The notes beneath the pieces were generated by a model that saw only the letters and a program-made list of their open reading frames with translations, had not been told where the DNA came from and searched no databases. This document shows, in pieces, positions 1 through 7,601 of a stretch of DNA of 37,897 nt. The DNA is from Spirochaetales bacterium. Lineage in GTDB: Bacteria > Spirochaetota > Spirochaetia > SZUA-6 > JAFGRV01. The DNA lies in assembly GCA_016935735.1 (NCBI GenBank), contig JAFGQK010000201.1, positions 1 to 37,897 on the forward strand, in the 5' to 3' direction. Both the position numbers and the translations under genes were made by a program. Position 1 is the stretch's first letter, and every line of letters begins with the position of its first letter.

Positions 1-3
1 AGA

Positions 4-30
4 CCACCTGCGGAGCAGGTGGCTTTTTCT
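4..30 (+). terminator. Rho-independent terminator of an upstream gene
   Basis: Seven-bp GC-rich stem CCACCTG / CAGGTGG (4-10 and 16-22) with a 5-nt loop and a T5 run at 24-28. It closes whatever lies left of the window, so the kinase gene that follows is probably not simply co-transcribed with an upstream gene. Confidence 0.85.
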
Positions 31-83
31 AAATCAAAAGAATATAAAAGGCATAGCCTTTAAATAAATATAATGAGGAGGAA

Positions 84-1448
84 ATGGTTTTGATAATGAA
101 TACGGTTTTTATACGGACGCTACTCCCGATTTTTATCACCTTTCTCTTCTTAATACTTATCCTGTGGATACTATTCAATACAGGGCTTATGTTTTCCATT
201 GCCGACTGGAACCGCATCCAGGGAGAAATGCTTTCTGAACAACTCCATTCACTTCTGTCTGATATTTATGACCATCAACCTGAACCTGATTATGAGGATA
301 TCTTTCCGGCAGTACAATCCCTTCTTCCCGGGGACGGCTTCCTGGTTATTGTTGACCGGGATAAAAATCCCCTGTTTGTATTCAGGAATCACAACCCGGA
401 ATCAGGGCAGAAAAACCAGCTGTTATGGGCACTCAATTATCAAAACCGGCATAAAAAAGAGATCACGTATATTGATCTTGACCCTGCCGGCTTTTTTTTC
501 TTTGGGGAAGTGGGATTCAATAAAACCCGGGGCAACCGCAGGCTTTTATCAACCATCAACCTCACGTTTACCGCGGGAATCCTCATCTCTGCTGTGCTTT
601 CTTTCCTTTTCGCCTTTTTTTTCTCAAGATCCCTGTCAAACAGGGCTTTGGAGCTTATGAAGGGAATTAAGGCGATTGCCGCCGGCCATCTGGATTATCA
701 TATAAATGAAACCGGTCCCAGGGAATTGGGTATGATTGCAAAGTCAGCCAATTTCCTGGGGAAAAAATTAAAAGAGGAGGGGGAAATGAGATCACGCTGG
801 ACAGAGGATATTACCCATGATCTGAGGACCCCCCTTTCTGCCCTCCGGGCCCAACTCGAAGGGATAAAGGATGGCATCCTGGATGGAAAGCCGGGCCGGT
901 TGAGTATGATTCTTGAAGAACTCGGACGTATTGAAACACTGGTGAATGACTTTAATCAATTGATGAAACTTGAGTCGCCGGAAATGACCATACAAAAGGA
1001 ATCAATTCCCGTTCGTGGTTTTCTTGATGAGCTTGTCCGCATGTATTTCCTATCCGCAGAAGAAAAAAAGGTAACTATCACCGCTCACTCCGGCATAACG
1101 GAGTTTACCGGCGACAAACATCTTCTTTTCCGGGCAGTCTCAAATTTGATTTCCAATGCCGTCCGTTATGCGGATACGGGGGGGAGAGTGCATCTTGCTG
1201 TTTCCGGGGAATATGACCGGATTACTCTATCGGTATTTAATACAGGGAAAGCGATTCCGGCAGAAGAGATTCCTTTTGTATTCGACCGGCTTTACAGGGG
1301 GGAATATGCAAGGAATACAAAAGGCTCCGGGCTTGGGCTGTCGATTACAAAACGGATAGCCGAACTTCATGGTGGTGTTGTTGGTATGACAAGCGGTGAA
1401 CATACCGGTACTACAGTGAGTATCAGTTTTCCCGGCCGATTTTCCTGA
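84..1448 (+). CDS. Membrane-bound sensor histidine kinase (HAMP-HisKA-HATPase)
   Basis: Two-component sensor kinase, inner membrane. One membrane segment lies at about residues 10-32, followed by an extracytoplasmic sensor region of roughly 125 residues, a second membrane segment at about 160-181, and a HAMP linker to about 235. The H-box (ITHDLRTP) puts the phospho-accepting histidine at H245. The ATPase domain has an N-box around N354-N358, an F-box (FVFDRLYRG) and a G2 box GSGLGL at 414-419; the G1 region reads FNTGKAIP rather than the usual DxGxG. The start is ambiguous: AGGAGG at 76-81 lies 2 nt from ATG 84, 8 nt from an in-frame TTG at 90 and 14 nt from ATG 96. No response regulator is visible in the window. 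Operator-like repeats just downstream suggest that the two genes after it are the regulated targets. The ligand cannot be told from sequence. Confidence 0.95.
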   Translation: MVLIMNTVFIRTLLPIFITFLFLILILWILFNTGLMFSIADWNRIQGEMLSEQLHSLLSDIYDHQPEPDYEDIFPAVQSLLPGDGFLVIVDRDKNPLFVFRNHNPESGQKNQLLWALNYQNRHKKEITYIDLDPAGFFFFGEVGFNKTRGNRRLLSTINLTFTAGILISAVLSFLFAFFFSRSLSNRALELMKGIKAIAAGHLDYHINETGPRELGMIAKSANFLGKKLKEEGEMRSRWTEDITHDLRTPLSALRAQLEGIKDGILDGKPGRLSMILEELGRIETLVNDFNQLMKLESPEMTIQKESIPVRGFLDELVRMYFLSAEEKKVTITAHSGITEFTGDKHLLFRAVSNLISNAVRYADTGGRVHLAVSGEYDRITLSVFNTGKAIPAEEIPFVFDRLYRGEYARNTKGSGLGLSITKRIAELHGGVVGMTSGEHTGTTVSISFPGRFS

Positions 1449-1461
1449 TTTATCCTGATTC

Positions 1462-1506
1462 TTCACACAATCTTCATACAATCTCCACGGATTCTTTACA
1501 TATAAA
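1462..1506 (+). promoter_or_regulatory. Three tandem 11-bp repeats: candidate OmpR-family operator and promoter
   Basis: TTCACACAATC (1462-1472) is followed without a gap by TTCATACAATC (1473-1483, 10/11 identical) and TCCACGGATTC (1484-1494, 7/11). Direct repeats with 11-bp periodicity are the usual binding geometry of OmpR/PhoB-family response regulators. TTTACA and a -10-like TATAAA (1501-1506) follow directly, so the repeats occupy the place of a -35 element, as in activator-dependent promoters. The block lies between the kinase stop and the next gene. Confidence 0.55.
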
Positions 1507-1543
1507 AGGGATATTTACATCAGCACAAGCAAGGAGGTGTATG

Positions 1544-1855
1544 ATGAAAAGAAATAAATCGAAAATCAATTATGTTATCGATATGGTTATCGCTTTGGGA
1601 TTTTTGCTTTCTTTATTCTCCGGATGTGTTCTTTTATTTGCTCCCCAGGGAGGATATATGGGAGGAAGAAACCCGGGTTTTTCACAGCAGTTAATATTCT
1701 TTGAGAAACCTGTATGGAAAGCAATACATAATTGGTCGAGTATTTTCATGGCCCTCGGGGTTCTGGGCCATCTGGTTCTGCACTGGAACTGGATTGTCTG
1801 TATGACAAAATCCATATTCCGGGTAAAAACAAAAGGACAGGATTGTCCTGCATAA
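1544..1855 (+). CDS. DUF4405-type small haem-like membrane protein
   Basis: Small integral membrane protein of 103 residues with two hydrophobic segments and histidines placed as in the DUF4405 (flavinylation-associated cytochrome) family: the first helix is near 12-34, HNW at about 62-64 and HxxxHW at about 76-81 (numbering from the ATG at 1544). Such histidines are thought to bind b-type haem in electron-transfer membrane proteins; here that is family inference. An AAGGAGGT at 1531-1538 lies 2 nt from ATG 1541 and 5 nt from ATG 1544, so the second ATG is preferred. It is followed after 12 nt by the ferritin-like gene and shares its putative promoter, which suggests a joint redox or metal role. 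Confidence 0.7.
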   Translation: MKRNKSKINYVIDMVIALGFLLSLFSGCVLLFAPQGGYMGGRNPGFSQQLIFFEKPVWKAIHNWSSIFMALGVLGHLVLHWNWIVCMTKSIFRVKTKGQDCPA

Positions 1856-1867
1856 GGAGGTGTTCGT

Positions 1868-2548
1868 ATGAAACACGGAACAAAGATAATGATTATGGTT
1901 TTTATAGTAATCGCAATAACAGCGGGAATGCTGTCCGGGCAGGGAAACGAGTGGGGAAATAACAGGGGACAAACAGGTACAGGGAATTCTATTTCCGGTT
2001 ATCCTGTGGAAGACCTTTCCGCCCGGGAAAAAGCCGGTCTTTTGCAGATGTATGAGGAAGAGAAACTGGCCCGTGATGTGTATAATGTATTGTTTGTCAG
2101 GTGGGGGCTTTCGGTTTTCAGCAATATTGCCCGGAGTGAACAGACTCACATCGATGCAATAAAACAGCTCCTGGAAAAATATGACCTTCCCGTGGATATA
2201 CAGAAACCGGGGGAATTTTCCAACCAGGAACTTGCCGTACTGTATGATGAGCTTACCCGGAAAGGAGAGGCAAGCATTCAAGACGCACTCATGGTCGGTG
2301 CGACAATAGAGGATCTCGATATTTTCGATCTTGATCGTTTCATTAAGGAAAGTGATAATACGGATATAAAGATCGTCTACAATAATCTGCAAAAAGGTTC
2401 CAGAAACCATTTACGTTCTTTTTATTCACAGCTTCAAAACTACGGGATTACTTATTCTGCAATGTATATAAGCACTGGATATCTTGAAAAAGTAATTTCT
2501 ACTGGCAAAGAACGCGGGGGAATTACCGATCCGGAATTTGTTTTTTAA
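1868..2548 (+). CDS. Exported DUF2202 ferritin-like protein
   Basis: Predicted exported protein of 226 residues. An N-terminal signal sequence (hydrophobic residues 7-22) precedes a low-complexity Gly/Asn linker and a DUF2202 ferritin-like four-helix domain. Candidate metal ligands are the glutamates in EEEKLARD (63-70) and the ExxH of SEQTHIDA (E91, H94), the spacing expected for a carboxylate-bridged di-metal helix bundle. AAGGAGGT at 1854-1861 gives a well-spaced ribosome-binding site that overlaps the stop of the preceding gene, so the two are co-translated. Function in the family is not settled; metal or oxidative-stress handling outside the cytoplasm, controlled by the neighbouring kinase, is the simplest reading. 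Confidence 0.8.
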   Translation: MKHGTKIMIMVFIVIAITAGMLSGQGNEWGNNRGQTGTGNSISGYPVEDLSAREKAGLLQMYEEEKLARDVYNVLFVRWGLSVFSNIARSEQTHIDAIKQLLEKYDLPVDIQKPGEFSNQELAVLYDELTRKGEASIQDALMVGATIEDLDIFDLDRFIKESDNTDIKIVYNNLQKGSRNHLRSFYSQLQNYGITYSAMYISTGYLEKVISTGKERGGITDPEFVF

Positions 2549-2560
2549 TTATCCACTGAC

Positions 2561-2593
2561 GGGACTGGCTTATAAACAGGCCAGTCCCTTTTT
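2561..2593 (+). terminator. Rho-independent terminator after the DUF4405/DUF2202 unit
   Basis: Perfect 9-bp stem GGGACTGGC / GCCAGTCCC (2561-2569, 2580-2588) followed by T5. It lies 12 nt after the DUF2202 stop and closes that transcription unit. Confidence 0.9.
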
Positions 2594-2655
2594 ATATTTT
2601 CTTTTATCAACATTAATTAGAAAAACCGGGAATTGCTTGCACGAAATAATATCTA

Positions 2656-2684
2656 TTGCATAACAGGTATCTTTCCCCTATAAT
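2656..2684 (+). promoter_or_regulatory. Sigma70-type promoter for the 2699 membrane protein
   Basis: TTGCAT (2656-2661), exactly 17 nt, then a perfect TATAAT (2679-2684). The predicted transcription start near 2691 leaves only about 8 nt before the ATG at 2699, and no Shine-Dalgarno sequence is visible, so the mRNA may be nearly leaderless. Confidence 0.65.
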
Positions 2685-2698
2685 CCAACTATACTATA

Positions 2699-3316
2699 AT
2701 GGATGATATTCTTTACCTTATCGCTGCTTTAATAGTAATCGCATGGTCATTATGGCTTTTTATTATCTGGCAGAAAAAGGCCGGGCTCGTTGAATCCTCA
2801 CCGTTTCGTTTCATTTTGCTCTTTCTGCCGGCAACCGGTTTTTTCCTGATTTCCATAAGCGGATGGTCTTCTATTTCCTTTCTTCGCATGGACATAATGG
2901 GGTTTGTATTCTATTTTTTTCTTATTGTTCTTACATGGCTGTTCCAGTTTCTTACCATTCCCATAGAATCCCACCTCTATAAAAAGATTTTCCTTATCAG
3001 CATCATCATAAGCCAGGCAGGGTCTTTAATCATTGTCTGCTTTGTATACTTTTTAAAACTGTATCCCATGGCAGGTATCAGTATTTCCGCTTTTTTTAAG
3101 TTGTTTGAACATACGAAAGGACTTAAAATCCTCTGGTATTTATTGAATCCGGAAACGAATAAGCAGGATACCTTTGACCTTGTGAATAAACTCCTTATCA
3201 CCTTCTGCACCTATCTCCCGCTTACCATAGTCCGGATGTGGTATACCAGCAGGAAATTCAAGCAACTCAAGCACGAAATTGATGAACTCAAACAGAAAAT
3301 AGAAAAAATACTTTGA
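2699..3316 (+). CDS. Hypothetical four-to-five-helix membrane protein with C-terminal coiled coil
   Basis: I do not recognise a family. The 205-residue product has hydrophobic segments near residues 3-25, 36-56, 66-88, 95-120 and around 163-180, and a charged C-terminal tail (about 186-205) of the heptad type that could form a short coiled coil. It has its own promoter and stands between a terminator and a decayed region, so it looks monocistronic. The lack of a Shine-Dalgarno sequence leaves the start uncertain; a downstream in-frame start would remove the first membrane segment. Confidence 0.6.
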   Translation: MDDILYLIAALIVIAWSLWLFIIWQKKAGLVESSPFRFILLFLPATGFFLISISGWSSISFLRMDIMGFVFYFFLIVLTWLFQFLTIPIESHLYKKIFLISIIISQAGSLIIVCFVYFLKLYPMAGISISAFFKLFEHTKGLKILWYLLNPETNKQDTFDLVNKLLITFCTYLPLTIVRMWYTSRKFKQLKHEIDELKQKIEKIL

Positions 3317-4197
3317 TAAAACTGGAAAGATCATACAACCGTCTTTTTTGTCTGTAATCAGTTTCAGGGATTTACGTCATATTAATCACTATTCTCGAAT
3401 ACCTAAATTGAGCGATTTTTTTAAAAGCTCTCAAAATCTCTTCTTTAATAGTCAAATATTCTCAAATCAGCTATAAAATACCGTAGTTGTTCATTATATA
3501 TGTATGGTCTTACTTTCCACATTCACATCATAAAATACCATGCATTGGAATGAATACGGCCATGAATTCGTTGCAAAGTTACTATTTGAATATATACACA
3601 ATAACTCAAATAAGTATAGTTCATATTTCATTGACATTGAAAAAGAATTCGATAAGAGAGATTTTGAAAAAATCTGGTAACAATTGTTTATAGTCAAAGA
3701 CCGGTTTAAATCCGCTTTTACCTGGAAAAAAAAAGCGTAATCCATATTTCCCAGGAATTTTATAAAGTGTTATGTAAAGAAAGTGCTTGAATGATCTTTC
3801 TTATTACTATGTCAAAGAGTGAAATATTGGAAACACTTTATTTTCTTCCTGTTCATAATAATGAACAAGCTTCCGTGAAAATACTTGTAATTCTGCTCCG
3901 CAGGGAATTACCAGAAAAAAACTTTTTATAAAATCCCGAAACTCTTTCCATTTGTAATTATTTATGATATCATGTCCCAATTGGAATTTATGGGGTGCCG
4001 GTTCATTTTATTTTTAGGGTACCTCTGTTTATTATTATCGGTATTTACTTCTGATATATTTTGGCCAATGTTTCTGGCAGATCTTCGGGATGTTGTGCAT
4101 TAATATCTGGCAGGTTACACTGTGTTGACTATGACAACAGCACATAACTTATTATCGCTCTTGACAAACTGCACCATTATCCGGTTGAATTCCACCT
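3317..4197. other. AT-rich non-coding stretch with gene remnants
   Basis: About 880 bp without an intact recognisable gene. It holds an SGNH-hydrolase C-terminal remnant (3540-3680) and a 40-codon ORF (3809-3931, starting MSKSEILETL) with no clear ribosome-binding site. It also contains a small dyad GTTCAT-AATA-ATGAAC near 3850. The pattern suggests decay of former genes rather than one large regulatory region. Confidence 0.5.
3540..3680 (+). pseudogene. Remnant of an SGNH/GDSL hydrolase C-terminus
   Basis: A 46-codon reading frame begins MHWNEYGHEFVAKLLFEYI and ends in a natural stop. HWNxxGHxxxAxxL is the classic C-terminal block of SGNH hydrolases and AlgX/DltD-like acyl-transfer proteins, in which the histidine belongs to the catalytic dyad and is normally preceded by Asp (DxHWN). 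Here the preceding residue is Thr and an in-frame stop lies three codons upstream of the ATG, so the rest of the domain is missing. Most likely a decayed gene fragment. Confidence 0.4.
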
Positions 4198-6123
4198 GTG
4201 CGGGTATCGATAGAAAGTATACGGAAAGCAGGCACTATCATCGTTATTCTCGTTTTTCTTTGCTTTCTTGTTTTTTTCATGGTAAGAAATGCATGGCTAA
4301 GTGATGATGCATTTCTCACATTCAGGACAACGGATAATTTTGTAAATGGATACGGACTTAAGTGGAATGTTAATGAACGTGTCCAGGCTTATACACATCC
4401 TTTATGGTTGTTTCTTCTTTCCCTTGTCTATTCCTTTACCCATGAAATTTATTATACGGCAATTATCCTTTCCTGTGCCATTTCCCTGCTCGCTGTTGCC
4501 GTTTATGCATATGGGATTGCAGGAGATTGGCGGAAAGCACTTGCCGGAATTTCTCTTCTCTGCCTTTCCAAAGCATTTATGGATTACACTACAGGCGGGC
4601 TGGGAAATCCCCTCTCATACCTGCTTTTTGCAATTTTTTTTGTTATTTATTACCGGTATAAAAACCGGGACCCCCTTTTCCTTTTTTTCCTTTCTTTCAT
4701 CGCATCGTTATGTGCAGTGAACAGACTCGATACAATCCTTTTCTTTATACCGGTTCTGGTTTATGAATATATTTCATTAAAGCAATGGGGCAAAGGCGCC
4801 GGGTTTATTGCCCTGGGATTCATCCCTCTTCTATGCTGGACCGGATTCTCATTCTTTTATTACGGATTCCCGTTGCCCAATCCCTTTTATGCAACATTAC
4901 ATACAGGGATCAATCAGATAGCTCTCTTAAATCAGGGCTTCGTCTATTATCTTGATTCTGTAAAACATGATCCCCTGGCAATTCCTGTGATTCTTATTGG
5001 AATTTTCAGTTTTTTTTTTACAAACGATAAACGGACCATCCCGGCCTCCCCGGGAATTTTCATGTACACTGTATATGTTTTCATAACCGGCGGGGGATTT
5101 ATGAGCGGCAGTTTTTTTGCGCTGCCCTTTTTCTGTTCCGTACTCATTCTTTCTTTTGCCCCGGTGAAGTCCTTTAAAGTAATATGGGCCCCTGCATTAT
5201 GCCTGGTACTCTTTATTGGCCTGCGGTCTCCCCTGGCTCCTGTTTTAAGCGACGAAACATATAAAAACGAAGTGATTAATGATAATGGAATTGCAGATGG
5301 GCGGGGCCTTAACTACCAGGAAACCGGGCTCCTCCAGGTGCTGAAAAATAAAAAAGACATGCCGCTGGATTCCTGGATAGAAAAAGGAAAAGAACTTAAG
5401 GAAAAGGGAGTATCTGTTATTGTTCAAGAAAATACAGCGTTGGCTTTTTTCGCAGGTCCGGATGTTCATTTTATCGATGCTCATGCCCTTTCCGAACCTC
5501 TCCTTGCAAGGATTCATATAAGGAATCCGGCAAATTGGAAAATCGATTATTTTACAAGGGATATACCCCCGGGGTATATAAAAACAATTGAAACGGGAAA
5601 GAACATGATCCGGGATAAAAACCTCGCCCTGTTTTATGATAAACTTTCCATTGTTATAAAGGAAGATATATTTACCCCGGGCCGTTTCAGGGAAATATGG
5701 AATTTTGCCACCGGTAAATACAACCACCTGTTAAGCCGGTACAGAAACGAAATGGTGAATGTTTCCATAAAAGATATAGCCGGACCGGCAGACCCGGGAA
5801 CTCCCTGGGATAAAGAAGGGGCATATCTTTTTCCTCCCCGGGGTATTCATATAAGCCTGGGGAGGAAATGGAATGTGAAACTGCTTGAAATGACACTTGC
5901 GTATAATCAAGCATATGAAATCATCTATTATAAAAGCTGGGTGAAACTAAAAAAACAGACAATCCGTCTACAACCCGGATTTCCGGGTAAACTCGCCTTT
6001 GTCAGGGTGGATATACCCCTTGAAATCACAAAACGGGGATTTACCGGTCTGCTTATTAAGCCTGTTCAGGGAAACGGAAAGTACAGTATCGGGCACATCC
6101 TGCTTAAAGAAGAAATAGAGTAA
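4198..6123 (+). CDS. GT-C type polytopic membrane glycosyltransferase
   Basis: Large inner-membrane protein of 641 residues. After a first membrane segment (about 10-30) it has SDDAFLTFRT (residues 35-44) and NGYGLKWNVNERVQAYTHPLW, a pattern resembling the acidic motif and following loop of GT-C glycosyltransferases of the arabinofuranosyl/mannosyl-transferase type, which use polyprenyl-phosphate sugars on the outer face of the membrane. Many further hydrophobic segments run to about residue 345, followed by a roughly 290-residue soluble domain. The GTG at 4198 has no good Shine-Dalgarno sequence; the first in-frame ATG (4279) would delete the first membrane helix, so an early non-ATG start is preferred but uncertain. 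Acceptor and donor are unknown. It precedes a sugar-transport operon but is separated from it by a promoter. Confidence 0.75.
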   Translation: MRVSIESIRKAGTIIVILVFLCFLVFFMVRNAWLSDDAFLTFRTTDNFVNGYGLKWNVNERVQAYTHPLWLFLLSLVYSFTHEIYYTAIILSCAISLLAVAVYAYGIAGDWRKALAGISLLCLSKAFMDYTTGGLGNPLSYLLFAIFFVIYYRYKNRDPLFLFFLSFIASLCAVNRLDTILFFIPVLVYEYISLKQWGKGAGFIALGFIPLLCWTGFSFFYYGFPLPNPFYATLHTGINQIALLNQGFVYYLDSVKHDPLAIPVILIGIFSFFFTNDKRTIPASPGIFMYTVYVFITGGGFMSGSFFALPFFCSVLILSFAPVKSFKVIWAPALCLVLFIGLRSPLAPVLSDETYKNEVINDNGIADGRGLNYQETGLLQVLKNKKDMPLDSWIEKGKELKEKGVSVIVQENTALAFFAGPDVHFIDAHALSEPLLARIHIRNPANWKIDYFTRDIPPGYIKTIETGKNMIRDKNLALFYDKLSIVIKEDIFTPGRFREIWNFATGKYNHLLSRYRNEMVNVSIKDIAGPADPGTPWDKEGAYLFPPRGIHISLGRKWNVKLLEMTLAYNQAYEIIYYKSWVKLKKQTIRLQPGFPGKLAFVRVDIPLEITKRGFTGLLIKPVQGNGKYSIGHILLKEEIE

Positions 6124-6140
6124 GGACTGTAAAAAAAATC

Positions 6141-6169
6141 TTGCAACTTTCTTATATTCCGTTTATGCT
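6141..6169 (+). promoter_or_regulatory. Sigma70-type promoter of the GPH symporter/GH31 operon
   Basis: TTGCAA (6141-6146), 17 nt, TATGCT (6164-6169). The predicted start near 6176 gives a leader of about 40 nt that contains the hairpin elements described next. Confidence 0.5.
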
Positions 6170-6179
6170 TTTTCTAACC

Positions 6180-6210
6180 AAGGATATAATTCCTTAAAAA
6201 TAAGGAGGTT
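6180..6210 (+). promoter_or_regulatory. Leader with sequestered ribosome-binding site and competing hairpin
   Basis: TCCTTA (6191-6196) can pair with TAAGGA (6201-6206) across an AAAA loop, burying the Shine-Dalgarno AAGGAGG (6202-6208) of the symporter gene. The same TCCTT can instead pair with an upstream AAGGA (6180-6184) across a 6-nt loop, which would free the ribosome-binding site. The two hairpins exclude each other. Confidence 0.45.
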
Positions 6211-6215
6211 CATAA

Positions 6216-7589
6216 GTGGAAGAGTTTAAAGGTCCCAGGTGGTGGTTTTACAATATGTCCAATACAGGGCAGGCCCTGTTTGATACGCTTTTTATGGCAT
6301 TCTACGCATCATTTCTCCTGCCCCCGGCGGAAAAAATATCAGAGGGGATGATTCAATTCATATCAGACAAAACATTTTTCGGGGTGCTTACGATTCTCGG
6401 TCTTTTAATGATTTTCGGAAGACTGGTCGATGCATTTGCCGATCCTTTGATTGCATCACTTTCAGACAGGTCAACATCAAAGTTCGGCAGAAGAAGGGTT
6501 TTTCTGATGGCCGGCGGCTTTCCCCTTGCCTTTTTTACTGTTATGATCTTTTTCCCCCCGGTCGGATCCACCTCTATTTTTAATGCAATCTATCTTGCCA
6601 TTATATTCGGACTCTTTTTCTTCTTCTATACCATTTATGTGGCCCCGTATCTCGCTTTAATACCGGAACTCGGACATACGGAAAAACAACGGCTGAATAT
6701 CACTACGGTCCAGGGGTATTTTGCACTCTTAGGAGGAGGGATTGCACTCATCGGCGGCCCTCTTCTTTATGACATGCTTAAAAAACCCTTTGGCCCGGTC
6801 GGGGCATTCCAGATTATGGCAGTGATAATGGGAGGGATCGGGGTACTATTCCTGTACCTGGCTGTCTTTGCCGTGGATGAAAAACGGTTTTCCGATGCAA
6901 AACCTTCCACCATCCCTTTCTGGGAATCGGTGAAAATAACATTGAATAATAAAATTTTTCTTATTTTCCTTATCACCAATATGACCTTCTGGTTTATTTT
7001 CAATACGGTACGCTCTTCGGTTATCCACATTACCCTTACCCTGCTCAAAGGTACGGAAGGGGATGCCAGTTTATATAATACGCTTTTTTTTGCCGGTTCA
7101 GGATTATTCTTTATTATAAACTGGTTTCTTTCCAAAAAACTGAACAAAAAAACCCTTATGCTCCTGGGTCTTGGTTCATTTGCCTGTGTTTCGCTTCTCC
7201 TTTCCCTTACCGGTCTGGCTATAATTCCAATCGATCCGAAGGTATGGGGATTGACCTTGTTCGCGCTCTGCGGATTCCCTGTTGCCATATTCCTTGTCCT
7301 GCCGAATGTCTTTGTTTCCGAGATATGTGACGTGGATTTTAAAAAGACCGGGGAGCGGCGCGAGGGAATGTATTTCGGGGTTCATGGTTTTTTTGTCAAG
7401 GTTACCCTCGGTCTTTCTGCCGCAGCCCTTGCCTTTTTTTATTCTGCCTTTGGAAAGGATATAACGAATCCCCTGGGAGTACGGCTCACTATTGTCGCTG
7501 CTGCGGTTGTCGTGCTTATCGGGTTAATTGTTTTTCTCCGGTACCCGGTTTTAAATGAAGAGAAAAAGACTCCTGTATCTTCCGCATAA
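6216..7589 (+). CDS. GPH-family sugar:cation symporter (MFS)
   Basis: Twelve-helix major-facilitator transporter of 457 residues, inner membrane. The signature of the glycoside-pentoside-hexuronide:cation symporters (MelB-like) is clear: GRLVDAFADPLIASLSDRS (about 69-87) followed by SKFGRRRVF, which includes the conserved cation-site and loop 2-3 residues. Start is GTG 6216 with AAGGAGGTT 6-8 nt upstream. The GH31 gene begins 12 nt after its stop, so the symporter probably imports an alpha-linked oligosaccharide or glycoside that the hydrolase cuts in the cytoplasm. Regulation may act through the leader hairpins. The exact sugar cannot be read from sequence. Confidence 0.88.
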   Translation: MEEFKGPRWWFYNMSNTGQALFDTLFMAFYASFLLPPAEKISEGMIQFISDKTFFGVLTILGLLMIFGRLVDAFADPLIASLSDRSTSKFGRRRVFLMAGGFPLAFFTVMIFFPPVGSTSIFNAIYLAIIFGLFFFFYTIYVAPYLALIPELGHTEKQRLNITTVQGYFALLGGGIALIGGPLLYDMLKKPFGPVGAFQIMAVIMGGIGVLFLYLAVFAVDEKRFSDAKPSTIPFWESVKITLNNKIFLIFLITNMTFWFIFNTVRSSVIHITLTLLKGTEGDASLYNTLFFAGSGLFFIINWFLSKKLNKKTLMLLGLGSFACVSLLLSLTGLAIIPIDPKVWGLTLFALCGFPVAIFLVLPNVFVSEICDVDFKKTGERREGMYFGVHGFFVKVTLGLSAAALAFFYSAFGKDITNPLGVRLTIVAAAVVVLIGLIVFLRYPVLNEEKKTPVSSA

Positions 7590-7601
7590 GAGGAGGTGAT
7601 T

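Noticed and set aside
1691-2410. Leftward 239-codon ORF antisense to the DUF4405/DUF2202 genes
   Set aside because: Cys/His/Phe-rich shadow of two well-supported genes with good ribosome-binding sites; no domain or motif.
3809-3931. 40-codon ORF starting MSKSEILETL
   Set aside because: The N-terminus recalls short antitoxin-like proteins, but there is no ribosome-binding site and no partner gene; too little to call.
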